Positions 1 to 5,735 of a DNA stretch of 18,497 nt are shown here, in pieces. Under the pieces are notes generated by a model. That model was not told the DNA's origin, did no database searches, and saw only the letters and a program-made list of their open reading frames with translations. Positions within the stretch are counted from its first letter, which is position 1. Each line of letters begins with the position of its first letter. A program made the translations under genes and the position numbers. The DNA lies in NCBI GenBank assembly GCA_002493515.1, contig DKYZ01000118.1:37285-55781 (forward strand), given 5' to 3'. The stretch is from Porphyromonadaceae bacterium UBA7087 (lineage in GTDB: Bacteria; Bacteroidota; Bacteroidia; Bacteroidales; Muribaculaceae).

Positions 1-196
1 CGACGACATCTTCGACAAGCTCGACGCCGGCCGCGTGGAGCGCATCATGCATGAGGTGAGCGGCTCGGGAGCTTTCAGCCAGATTTTCATCACCGACACC
101 AACCGTCGCCACCTCGACGACATCATAGCCGCCATCGACGGCGACAGACTCATGCTCAACGTAAACCACGGGGCTTTCACCCCGATAACAGGATAG
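1..196 (+). CDS. recF: RecF C-terminal end (5' truncated)
   Basis: This is the last 64 or so residues of a protein entering from the left edge, read in the frame starting at base 2 and ending at TAG 194-196. It begins DDIFDKLDAGRVERI and continues with a stretch reading FITDTNRRHL. That matches the end of the RecF ATPase: the Walker B/D-loop region (LLDDIFDKLD) followed by the short C-terminal strand-helix segment. RecF is a cytoplasmic SMC-like ATPase that helps load RecA at single-strand gaps through RecFOR. The identification rests on this tail plus the DUF721 gene three bases downstream, a pairing common in Bacteroidetes and many other bacteria. The Walker A part lies outside the window, so integrity of the whole protein cannot be judged. 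Confidence 0.85.
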   Translation, partial: DDIFDKLDAGRVERIMHEVSGSGAFSQIFITDTNRRHLDDIIAAIDGDRLMLNVNHGAFTPITG

Positions 197-199
197 GAT

Positions 200-490
200 A
201 TGGAGAGGAAAAACATCGAATCGATAGGAGACGTGCTGCGAATGGCCATCGAGGAGAGCCGCATGACCGGGCGCCTCGACGAATGCCGCGCCTGCGACAC
301 GTTTGCCGTTGTCGTCGGTCCGGACCTTGCCTCGCAATGCGCGCGGCCGCAGATCCGAAAGGGGGTGATGACGGTGAAGGTGCAACGCGCGCCGCTGCGC
401 CAGGAGCTGGCGATGCACCGCTCCTCGCTGATGCGCGCCATCAACACCACTCTCGGCAAGACGGTGGTGACCGAGCTGAGGATAATTTAG
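200..490 (+). CDS. DUF721 / DciA-like protein
   Basis: A 96-residue basic protein starting three bases after the recF stop, so very probably cotranscribed with it. It has the DUF721 pattern: an N-terminal helix (DVLRMAIEES), a central segment FAVVVGPDLASQC where the family usually has a W..VVG core, then a KH-like strand region (GVMTVKVQRAPLRQELAMHR) and a final strand VVTELRI. The related DciA proteins are replicative helicase (DnaB) loader/operator proteins, and the gene often sits beside recF, dnaA or gyrase genes. A helicase-linked role here is inferred from family and position; this short Bacteroidetes version has no function I can confirm. Its TAG stop lies inside an AT-rich repeat block (see 483-518). 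Confidence 0.8.
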   Translation: MERKNIESIGDVLRMAIEESRMTGRLDECRACDTFAVVVGPDLASQCARPQIRKGVMTVKVQRAPLRQELAMHRSSLMRAINTTLGKTVVTELRII

Positions 491-518
491 AATTTAGAAT
501 CAAAAATCAAAAATTTAC
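483..518 (+). repeat. AT-rich junction repeat (TTTAGAA / TCAAAAA units)
   Basis: A run made of two copies of AATTTAG-like units and two copies of TCAAAAA-like units bridges the end of the DUF721 gene and the thioesterase start at 522. The stop codon of the DUF721 gene is formed inside the first unit. The composition contrasts sharply with the GC-rich genes on both sides. Function unknown; it could be a recombination or replication remnant, or an A/T-rich translational enhancer upstream of the next gene. Confidence 0.6.
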
Positions 519-521
519 AAT

Positions 522-986
522 ATGCTTCCCGTTCCAGATCTTTCGAAATTCCGTTGCAAGCTGCCCGTACAGCTGCGCTTCAACGACATCGACATTCTCG
601 GACACGTAAACAATACAGTATATTTCTCATTCTACGACACCGGCAAGGCCCACTACTTCAACGCCGTGAAACACGGCACCATGGACTGGCAGAAGGTGGA
701 GACCGTTATCGCCAACGTAAACTGCACGTATATGTCGCCCATGTTCTTCGGCGAGGAGATCGAGGTCTATACCCGCTGCATCTCCATGTCGGAAAAGAGT
801 TTCGTCCTGCTCCAGGTGTTGCGTGAGAAAAACACCGGCGAAGTGAAATCGGTGTGCGAGACGGTCATGGTATGCTACGACCCGCGCCGCCGGGAATCCA
901 TACAGATGCCGGAGCAATGGCGGAAAGACCTTTATGAATATGAACGCCACGATATTGTAGACGTGCGCAAACACATGCAGAAATAA
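522..986 (+). CDS. Hotdog-fold acyl-CoA thioesterase (4HBT/YbgC-like)
   Basis: A 154-residue cytoplasmic protein of the 4-hydroxybenzoyl-CoA thioesterase superfamily. The family signature is clear near the N-terminus: RFNDIDILGHVNN (about residues 19-31), holding the Asp usually catalytic in YbgC/FadM-type enzymes (Asp22 or Asp24) and the GHVNN turn, followed by YFSFYDTGKAHYF on the long hotdog helix. The remaining strands (NVNCTYMSPMFFGEEIEVYTRC, KSFVLLQVLREKNTGEV, CETVMVCYD) follow the usual order, and the length is normal for a single-domain enzyme. It should hydrolyse an acyl-CoA thioester; the substrate cannot be read from sequence. The stop is directly followed by the start of the next gene (TAA then ATG at 987), implying translational coupling. 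Confidence 0.85.
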   Translation: MLPVPDLSKFRCKLPVQLRFNDIDILGHVNNTVYFSFYDTGKAHYFNAVKHGTMDWQKVETVIANVNCTYMSPMFFGEEIEVYTRCISMSEKSFVLLQVLREKNTGEVKSVCETVMVCYDPRRRESIQMPEQWRKDLYEYERHDIVDVRKHMQK

Positions 987-1631
987 ATGACCACAGAAAA
1001 CGACACCTTATATATAAAGGAGCGCATGCGCTCCATCCTTGAGGCTGAGGCCCGCGCCGTCGCCTCCATCCCTGTAGGCGACGGATACGCCCGCGCCGTT
1101 GAACTGATCATCGACCGCGTGCACCGCCGACACGGCAAGCTCGTGACCTCGGGCATGGGCAAGGCCGGACAGATCGCGATGAACATCGCCACGACATTCT
1201 GCTCCACCGGAACTCCAGCCGTATTCCTACATCCGGCGGAGGCCCAGCACGGCGACCTCGGCATCCTCCGTGCCGACGACGTGCTCCTACTGCTCAGCAA
1301 CAGCGGCAAGACGCGCGAGATTCTGGAGCTCGTGGAACTTGCCTCCGTACTGAACCCCGGCATACCCGTGATTGTTATCACTGGTGACGACAAGTCGCAG
1401 CTTGCCGCCCGCGCCGACGTAACCCTCTTCACGGGAGGCGCTCCCGAAGTGTGCCCCCTTGGCCTGACACCGACCACCTCCACCACGGTCATGACCGTGA
1501 TGGGCGACGTGCTTGTGGTCACCGTGATGGAGAGAATCGGATTCGGGCCCGAGGACTATGCCAAGCGTCACCATGGCGGCTACCTGGGCCATAAGTCAAA
1601 GTCGCTATCCGCGGGCGCAGGCAAACCCTGA
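987..1631 (+). CDS. kdsD: Arabinose-5-phosphate isomerase, SIS domain only (KdsD/KpsF type)
   Basis: A 214-residue cytoplasmic sugar isomerase predicted to convert ribulose 5-phosphate to arabinose 5-phosphate, the first step to Kdo for lipopolysaccharide. Recognisable blocks in family order: SGMGKAGQIAMNIATTFCSTGTPA, HPAEAQHGDLG (His88), LLLLSNSGKTREI, VIVITG, CPLGLTPTTSTTVMTVMGD, and EDYAKRHHGGYLG, where His195 lies where KdsD proteins have the His of SHPGG and His196 replaces the Pro. E. coli KdsD is about 328 residues with two C-terminal CBS domains; this protein ends soon after the SIS domain and lacks them. I recall a Bacteroides fragilis SIS-only homologue, so the short form seems normal for the group. 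The gene abuts the thioesterase stop, with 72 bases to the next gene. An equally related GutQ/KpsF name is possible. Confidence 0.88.
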   Translation: MTTENDTLYIKERMRSILEAEARAVASIPVGDGYARAVELIIDRVHRRHGKLVTSGMGKAGQIAMNIATTFCSTGTPAVFLHPAEAQHGDLGILRADDVLLLLSNSGKTREILELVELASVLNPGIPVIVITGDDKSQLAARADVTLFTGGAPEVCPLGLTPTTSTTVMTVMGDVLVVTVMERIGFGPEDYAKRHHGGYLGHKSKSLSAGAGKP

Positions 1632-1703
1632 GCATCGCCTGACCATGACGGGCCGAAAGCCAGTATACCTCCATTTAATCCGCAAAACAAAACCTCCTTA
1701 TAT

Positions 1704-2708
1704 ATGTCACCACTTGAAATCAACATCGAGCTTAAGAAAATCGATAAAAAGAACGGCGACCGCGCCATAATCGAAGAATCCCTGGCAAGCCGCAAGACCG
1801 CGCACGAACTCCTGCAGGAGTCGCGCAACACCGACGCCCTGGAGCGTGTCATCTCTTCGCTACGCACCCTGCGTGATTTCTCCGACTTCGACAACGTGGA
1901 GTTCCGCGCCCTGCTGATGGGACTGCTCTTCGACCTGGCCGAAATCCATTTCGCCCTCAAAGACTACAAGCAGAGCGAGAAGGAACTGGAGATTCTCTTC
2001 AAAGTGCTCGACGGGCTCATAAAGGAGGACAGCGACCGATTCGCGAAATTCCATATCCTCGCCATGGAGCTCTCCACAAGAATACTGCGCTCCAGGAAAA
2101 AGGCGATGGACCTCCTGGTGAAGCAGCAGATCAACACCGGAGTGCTCTATGAGAAGGTGAACGCCGGAGTGGCCGCCGCCACCGACAAGCTCGTGGACTC
2201 GCTGCGCAACGCCGGACAGCTCCTTGCCTCCGCCGGAGACTACAAGGCCTCGATGAAATTCTATGCCGAGGCCATCAAGTTCTCAAAGAAACGTGCCGGA
2301 AAAGTGACGCGCAAAGAGGTGAAGATGACAATCGAGATGGCAGAGATAATGATGCGCATACGCCATATGCGTCCGCGCGCGAAGCGTCTTCTCAACGCAA
2401 TCCTGCCCCACGCCATAGCTCTGGAGACCATAGAGCTCGAGGAGGATATCCTCGCCCTGATGGAGGTGATCGACGCCGACGTCCTCCATGAGGCGAAATG
2501 GAAAACGTTCCTCCACAAGCTGTCGCTGACGGCCAAGTCGAAATTCAGGAAGCAGCATTCCGGGGAGGACAACGAGCCGACACCCGAACAGCTGGAGCAG
2601 CTGGAACAGGAGGAGGAGAACGCTCTCGACGAGGATATCACCGATGAGGCGGAACGCCTTGAAGACGAGGCGATGATCGACGACATCATAGACAACAGCA
2701 AGAAATAA
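1704..2708 (+). CDS. Helical-repeat (TPR-like) protein of unknown function
   Basis: A 334-residue soluble, highly charged protein without signal peptide or membrane segment. Almost the whole length is predicted helical. Segments such as LLFDLAEIHFALKDYKQSEKELEILFKVL (about 74-102) and LRNAGQLLASAGDYKASMKFYAEAIKFS (about 167-194) have the spacing of tetratricopeptide helix pairs (small residue, then A..Y..A). The last 60 residues are a strongly acidic tail rich in Glu and Asp. The TPR-like part suggests a scaffold; no catalytic motif is visible. It lies between kdsD and ribH, 17 bases before the ribH start, and so probably shares a transcript. I do not recognise a named family. Start ATG 1704 is the first in-frame Met after a stop-containing spacer. 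Confidence 0.7.
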   Translation: MSPLEINIELKKIDKKNGDRAIIEESLASRKTAHELLQESRNTDALERVISSLRTLRDFSDFDNVEFRALLMGLLFDLAEIHFALKDYKQSEKELEILFKVLDGLIKEDSDRFAKFHILAMELSTRILRSRKKAMDLLVKQQINTGVLYEKVNAGVAAATDKLVDSLRNAGQLLASAGDYKASMKFYAEAIKFSKKRAGKVTRKEVKMTIEMAEIMMRIRHMRPRAKRLLNAILPHAIALETIELEEDILALMEVIDADVLHEAKWKTFLHKLSLTAKSKFRKQHSGEDNEPTPEQLEQLEQEEENALDEDITDEAERLEDEAMIDDIIDNSKK

Positions 2709-2725
2709 AAGGCAGATTTTTCCAT

Positions 2726-3229
2726 ATGTCAACCATATTGAACACCAACGGGCAATCGCTCGATATACCTGAGATCAGCGACAAGAAGAATTTCAGATGC
2801 CACATAATCTACGCGGAATGGAATCCGCGCATCACCCACGCCCTGCGTGACGGAGCGCTCGACGTGCTCCATAAGGCGAACGTCGGAGAGAAGGAGATTG
2901 ACCTGAGTGCAGTACCCGGCACGGTGGAGCTTGTCAATGCGGCTGCGGCCTCCGTCAACTCGCGCCGCTATTCGGCAGTAATCGTGATCGGCTGCGTGAT
3001 CCGCGGAGACACTCCCCATTTCGATTATGTATGCAGTATGGCCGCGCAGGGCACTGCCACACTCAATGCGCTCGGGCAGACTCCCGTAATCTTCGGGGTG
3101 CTGACTGTTGAAAACGAGCAGCAGGCCCTCGACCGGGCAGGAGGCATCTACGGCAACAAGGGCGCCGAGGCGGCTGTGGCCGCCATCGACATGGCAAACT
3201 TTCACACAACTATGAGTGATAAACGATAA
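2726..3229 (+). CDS. ribH: 6,7-dimethyl-8-ribityllumazine synthase
   Basis: A 167-residue lumazine synthase, which condenses 5-amino-6-ribitylaminouracil with 3,4-dihydroxy-2-butanone 4-phosphate in the penultimate riboflavin step, usually as a 60-subunit or pentameric cytoplasmic assembly. Motifs are intact: EWNPRIT (31-37, aromatic stacking on substrate), VPGTVEL (63-69), GCVIRGDTPHFDYV (89-102) with the catalytic-type His98, the GVLTVENEQQALDR loop, and GNKGAEAA near the C-terminus that contributes to phosphate binding. The length is slightly above the usual 150-160. The final residues (MSDKR) and the stop are encoded by an AT-rich junction repeat (3215-3231) and are unlikely to be ancestral. 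No other riboflavin gene is in the window. Confidence 0.95.
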   Translation: MSTILNTNGQSLDIPEISDKKNFRCHIIYAEWNPRITHALRDGALDVLHKANVGEKEIDLSAVPGTVELVNAAAASVNSRRYSAVIVIGCVIRGDTPHFDYVCSMAAQGTATLNALGQTPVIFGVLTVENEQQALDRAGGIYGNKGAEAAVAAIDMANFHTTMSDKR

Positions 3230-3259
3230 GCTACCAACGATTAGTGATAAACGATAAGC
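3215..3259 (+). repeat. Two perfect 17-bp direct repeats at the ribH 3' end
   Basis: AGTGATAAACGATAAGC occurs exactly at 3215-3231 and again at 3243-3259, with CGATT just before the second copy. The first copy lies partly inside ribH and supplies the codons Ser-Asp-Lys-Arg and the TAA stop. The same core (AGTGATAAACGATT) appears in tandem at the end of phoH near 8165, and in reverse complement near 9398 and 17264. Confidence 0.85.
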
Positions 3260-3262
3260 GGG

Positions 3263-3296
3263 TCGGGGCGTGCACTTCAGAGGCACGCCCCGATTT
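3263..3296 (+). terminator. Hairpin after ribH, probable terminator
   Basis: A perfect 11-bp stem, TCGGGGCGTGC (3263-3273) with GCACGCCCCGA (3283-3293), 9-base loop, followed by only three T residues. It sits 34 bases after the ribH stop. The strong GC stem suggests transcript termination or 3' end protection; the short T tract makes efficient intrinsic termination less certain. Confidence 0.65.
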
Positions 3297-3529
3297 CCGT
3301 AATAACCGATGGGATATTTGCATATGCCTTATTTTAGCATTTCTTTAACATTTCTATACTAATATTCACTAAATATTCTCCGTTATACTAATGCAAACCA
3401 CAAAACCGGACAATTCCTAAAAACAAGGATAAATGCACTTTTCATGACTTTGACAATAAAACAGGCCTTGATCTATGCCTGGTAAGAAAAACATAATTGT
3501 CTAAATTTTGGGTTATATACACTAGTAAT

Positions 3530-3637
3530 TTCACTACCGCTTCAATACGGAAGCCGGCGGCCGGAAGGCTCTGCCATCCGACCGCCGGAATTGTAGCGGG
3601 ACCTGCAAGGACGTCGTGAGACGCTCTTGCATTTTTT
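3530..3637 (+). ncRNA. Candidate structured small RNA (long hairpin plus terminator)
   Basis: No protein gene occupies 3230-3643. In its right part the + strand folds into an imperfect hairpin of about 23 pairs: CCGCT 3537-3541 with AGCGG 3595-3599, CAAT 3543-3546 with ATTG 3590-3593, CCGGCGG 3554-3560 with CCGCCGG 3582-3588, CGGA 3562-3565 with TCCG 3577-3580, and GGC 3567-3569 with GCC 3573-3575 around a three-base loop. It is followed at once by a terminator on the same strand (3604-3637). ribH already has its own hairpin 250 bases upstream, so this terminator should end a separate transcript. The 5' end is unknown; a weak promoter-like pair, TTTG 3449-3452 and TATGCCTG 3474-3481 (21-base spacer), would give about 150 nt. 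I compared it with the SRP RNA core and found no match; 6S RNA cannot be excluded. Confidence 0.5.
3604..3637 (+). terminator. Intrinsic terminator of the candidate small RNA
   Basis: Stem TGCAAG (3604-3609) pairs with CTTGCA (3626-3631), a G-T plus A-C internal step follows, then CGTC (3612-3615) with GACG (3620-3623) closing a GTGA tetraloop. Six T residues (3632-3637) follow directly on the + strand. The opposite strand has no T run after the stem, so the direction is +. It ends seven bases before the stop of the convergent minus-strand gene. Confidence 0.75.
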
Positions 3638-3643
3638 ATATCC

Positions 3644-4561
3644 TTATTTCTTCATCGTGAAGTGGCGCGAGGCAAGACGGTAGCCGTCGCAGAATACCTC
3701 GACCGTGTAGTCGCCCGGGGTCAGGGTCGTGTTCACGTCCCAATAAACCGATACGCTTATCTCTTCGTTGGCATACTCCACCTGGCGATGGGCCGTCGAG
3801 GTCACCGAGCTTCCGTCGAGCTGGAACGAGCCTCCTCCACCCAGTAGCGAACCCTCCGGAGAAAGAATCCTGATATGGAAATCCTTCATGCCCGGAGCCG
3901 CCGTGTTGTTGGGCGAGACGATGAAGCTCACACCGAGCTGACGCGCCTTGGTGATGTTTTTCTCCACCTTCCCCTTCTTGTTATAGGCGTGGAAGGAAAG
4001 GCCGGTGATGTTCAGTTTCTTCGCGAGCTTGACAGTCTGCGAGAGCTGCTCGTTGTTGCGGGTGGCCACAGTGACCTGCGAGGCCAGCTGCTCATTGCGC
4101 TGGTTGGCCTGCTGTATCTCCTGGCGCAGCCCCTCGTTCTCCTCTCCGAGCCTCTTGATTTCCTCAAGATAATGTTTCACGATACCCTTGAGAGTGGCTA
4201 TCTCCCCTTCGAGCTGCTTTATTCTCTTGCGGTTGGCCTCGTTGGAACGCTTTTCGGCGCTAAGCTCCTGGAGAAGGCCCTCCACTTTCAGACGCGCCTC
4301 ATTATATTTCTGCACGAGGGAATCGTTCTTGAGGTATACCTGCTGATCCTCATATTGGGAGAAATCGGCGTTGAGCTGGTTGAACTCGTTTGTGAGCAGG
4401 AGTCGGTCGTTAGCCAGCAAGAGACTGTCGGCCTGCGCCCTGGCCTCGTTGACCTGGTTGGTGCGCGACGAGTTGGTCACAATAAGCACGATTATCAGGG
4501 CGACGAGACAGGCGAGGACACCTGCGCCGCCGTAGACGATGATTTTCTGGTTCTTGTTCAT
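3644..4561 (-). CDS. Membrane-anchored coiled-coil protein, unknown function
   Basis: A 305-residue protein with three visible parts. Residues 1-7 are a short cytoplasmic head followed by one hydrophobic helix (about 8-29, GGAGVLACLVALIIVLIV) with no signal cleavage site, so a type II membrane anchor with the bulk in the periplasm is likely. Residues about 40-185 are a long Gln/Glu/Leu-rich coiled coil (for example IKQLEGEIATLKGIV). Residues about 190-305 look like a beta-sandwich domain (LSFHAYNKKGKVEKN, PGDYTVEVFCDGYRL). Such proteins are often misannotated as SMC or ParA because of the coiled coil; no ATPase motif is present. Its promoter is visible at 4600-4630 and it appears to be transcribed alone. 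Function unknown; envelope organisation is only a guess. Confidence 0.8.
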   Translation of the reverse strand: MNKNQKIIVYGGAGVLACLVALIIVLIVTNSSRTNQVNEARAQADSLLLANDRLLLTNEFNQLNADFSQYEDQQVYLKNDSLVQKYNEARLKVEGLLQELSAEKRSNEANRKRIKQLEGEIATLKGIVKHYLEEIKRLGEENEGLRQEIQQANQRNEQLASQVTVATRNNEQLSQTVKLAKKLNITGLSFHAYNKKGKVEKNITKARQLGVSFIVSPNNTAAPGMKDFHIRILSPEGSLLGGGGSFQLDGSSVTSTAHRQVEYANEEISVSVYWDVNTTLTPGDYTVEVFCDGYRLASRHFTMKK

Positions 4562-4599
4562 AATCGGGTTGATGACTGAAACTTTTGGTTATCAGACTG

Positions 4600-4630
4600 C
4601 AAAGATAGCACAGAAAAGGGTAAAATGAAA
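4600..4630 (-). promoter_or_regulatory. Bacteroidetes-type promoter for the coiled-coil gene
   Basis: On the minus strand a perfect -7 box TATCTTTG (complement of 4600-4607) fits the TAnnTTTG consensus. It is preceded by 19 bases and then TTTC (4627-4630) in place of the -33 TTTG. The start site would be near 4593, giving a leader of about 30 bases without a Shine-Dalgarno before the ATG at 4561. Confidence 0.7.
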
Positions 4631-4663
4631 ATAAAGTGTCGGTTAAATCACAATTCCGGCGTC

Positions 4664-5017
4664 TCAGCCCCTATCGTAATGGGGCATGTCGGCCGGAAGC
4701 ACAATGGAGAACTCCACCAGTCCGGCGATTTTTCCGTCACGGCGCCAGGGTGTCTGGTGGATTATCTTTTTGAGTCCGTTTTTCGATATGGAGTAAGTGT
4801 TGGTGTCGCCCGTGGCAAGCATATGGCGTATCAACGCCTGCGCGCGTGGCGGATGATACTGCATCAGGTCATGCCCGATGATGTCTCCGTGGCGGGCGAA
4901 CGTATGGCGCGACCGCTGGTTCATATAGAGGATGCGGCAGTCGGTGTCGCAAATAGTCACGGCACACTCAATCTCGTCGGCCCAGCCGCGCAGGGCCTCG
5001 TCGGTGTTGAATTCCAT
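4664..5017 (-). CDS. Single-domain PAS protein
   Basis: A 117-residue cytoplasmic protein made of one PAS fold and nothing else. The PAS core is visible as AVTICDTDCRILYMNQRSRHTFA (about 19-41, the first strands and helix), GDIIGHDLMQYHPPRAQALIRHML (about 44-67, the helical bundle with a HPP turn), then the strands TNTYSISKNGLKKIIHQTPWRRDGKIAGLVEFSIVL (about 71-106). There is no kinase, cyclase or DNA-binding output domain, so any signal must pass to a partner. The ligand is not evident. The gene lies downstream of a strong terminator (5043-5077), leaving 26 bases before its ATG with no clear promoter, so expression may depend on readthrough from the lipoprotein transcript. Confidence 0.8.
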   Translation of the reverse strand: MEFNTDEALRGWADEIECAVTICDTDCRILYMNQRSRHTFARHGDIIGHDLMQYHPPRAQALIRHMLATGDTNTYSISKNGLKKIIHQTPWRRDGKIAGLVEFSIVLPADMPHYDRG

Positions 5018-5042
5018 GGTTTTGAATCCGTTTTGGGTGGAA

Positions 5043-5077
5043 TAAAAAAAACCGGCACTTTCGGGAGAAAGCGCCGG
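5043..5077 (-). terminator. Intrinsic terminator after the small lipoprotein gene
   Basis: On the minus strand CCGGCGCTTTC (complement of 5067-5077) pairs with GAAAGTGCCGG (complement of 5052-5062) through 11 pairs including one G-U, around a four-base loop. A run of T residues follows (A tract 5044-5051 on the + strand). It is a textbook rho-independent terminator between the lipoprotein gene and the PAS gene. Confidence 0.9.
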
Positions 5078-5113
5078 CCAAAATCTTTGCTTTTTGTCTT
5101 GCTGATCGTATGA

Positions 5114-5341
5114 TTATTTTGCAGCCTCAGCGGGAACCTCGCCAGCGACAACAGTTGTGTCGGAAGCAACGGTTACGTTAGCTGTGGAATCGGAAGTTGC
5201 CTCAACAGCTACAGTGTCGGTGATAACCTCTTCAGCGACAACCATTGTGTCAGAATCAACTGTGGCCTCAGCCTTCTTGCCACCGCAGCTTACGAGAGCT
5301 ACACTTGCGAGAACAGCAAGTGACAAAACTACTTTTTTCAT
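5114..5341 (-). CDS. Small repetitive lipoprotein
   Basis: A 75-residue predicted lipoprotein. MKK starts a short hydrophobic signal and LVSC (16-19) is a lipobox, so signal peptidase II should leave a mature chain of about 57 residues lipidated at Cys19. The mature part is low in complexity, rich in Val, Thr, Ala, Ser and acidic residues, with an internal duplication: VDSDTMVVAEEV (28-39) and VASDTTVVAGEV (58-69). No enzymatic motif is visible; it may be an abundant outer-membrane filler or spacer, but the role is unknown. Expression is probably high: a perfect -7 box lies 57 bases upstream and a strong terminator follows. A purine-rich AAAAGGAA lies directly before the ATG. Confidence 0.85.
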   Translation of the reverse strand: MKKVVLSLAVLASVALVSCGGKKAEATVDSDTMVVAEEVITDTVAVEATSDSTANVTVASDTTVVAGEVPAEAAK

Positions 5342-5397
5342 TTCCTTTTAAACTTTTTAAAATAATAAAACAATTTTTTTTGCTATCAAAAACGCTG

Positions 5398-5427
5398 CAA
5401 AGTTAATACAAAAATTTCACCTGCAAT
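5398..5427 (-). promoter_or_regulatory. Promoter of the small lipoprotein gene
   Basis: On the minus strand TAACTTTG (complement of 5398-5405) matches the TAnnTTTG -7 consensus exactly. ATTG (complement of 5424-5427) stands 18 bases upstream as a near-match to the -33 TTTG. The start site would be near 5391, leaving a leader of about 50 bases. Confidence 0.7.
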
Positions 5428-5623
5428 ATTTTTTGACCGAAAAAATCATTCCCAGCCCTATATTTTACATTTTTTAACGCTATTAACTTAAATTTATGCG
5501 TTTTTAACCCCGAATCTAAATCATTTTCCCTTTCATCGCCCCCCTATGGGTCGCCGAAACCTGTTTTTGCCTCCTTTTACCATTTATTTCAGCCAAAACA
5601 GCCTCCGTTACGACGTTTATGAT

Positions 5624-5631
5624 TAATTTTG
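5624..5631 (+). promoter_or_regulatory. -7 box upstream of sufB
   Basis: TAATTTTG matches the Bacteroidetes TAnnTTTG consensus exactly, on the same strand as sufB and 104 bases before its ATG. No good TTTG is present at the -33 distance, which may indicate activator dependence. The start site would be near 5638. Confidence 0.55.
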
Positions 5632-5735
5632 CAACTTGAAACGGCTTGGGGTTGTTTATACCACGGGAGTCGCCGTCACGACTTCTCCTCCTTATATACA
5701 CTCCCAATCCATCCACATGAGAAACAGATAGACCA

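Larger units (their letters stand above)
5342..5735. other. AT-rich divergent intergenic region
   Basis: These 394 bases separate the minus-strand lipoprotein gene from sufB on the + strand. The left two thirds are very rich in A and T. Beyond the two divergent promoters listed separately, I see a hairpin in the presumed sufB leader: GGGAGTCG (5665-5672) pairs with CGACTTCT (5679-5686) with two G-T pairs around a six-base loop. No gene of its own is supported; an open frame on the minus strand at 5516-5866 overlaps sufB and has no family resemblance. Confidence 0.6.

Noticed and set aside
3537..3599. SRP (4.5S) RNA identity for the hairpin near GCCGGAAGGC
   Set aside because: A GGAA run is present, but the conserved asymmetric-loop sequence around AGCAG of the SRP core is missing and the best fold does not place GGAA as an apical tetraloop.
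3875..4579. A 234-codon + strand open frame opposite the coiled-coil gene
   Set aside because: It is antisense to a clear TM-coiled-coil protein that has its own promoter; its Leu/Val/Glu-rich translation is the mirror of the coiled-coil codons and shows no domain.
4625..5113. A 162-codon + strand frame opposite the PAS gene
   Set aside because: The PAS protein on the minus strand is recognisable along its full length; this frame covers the terminator as well and resembles nothing.
5665..5686. Riboswitch or Fe-S responsive element before sufB
   Set aside because: Only one short stem with two G-T pairs is seen; there is no conserved aptamer or recognisable IscR/SufR-type operator, so I mention it only as a hairpin.
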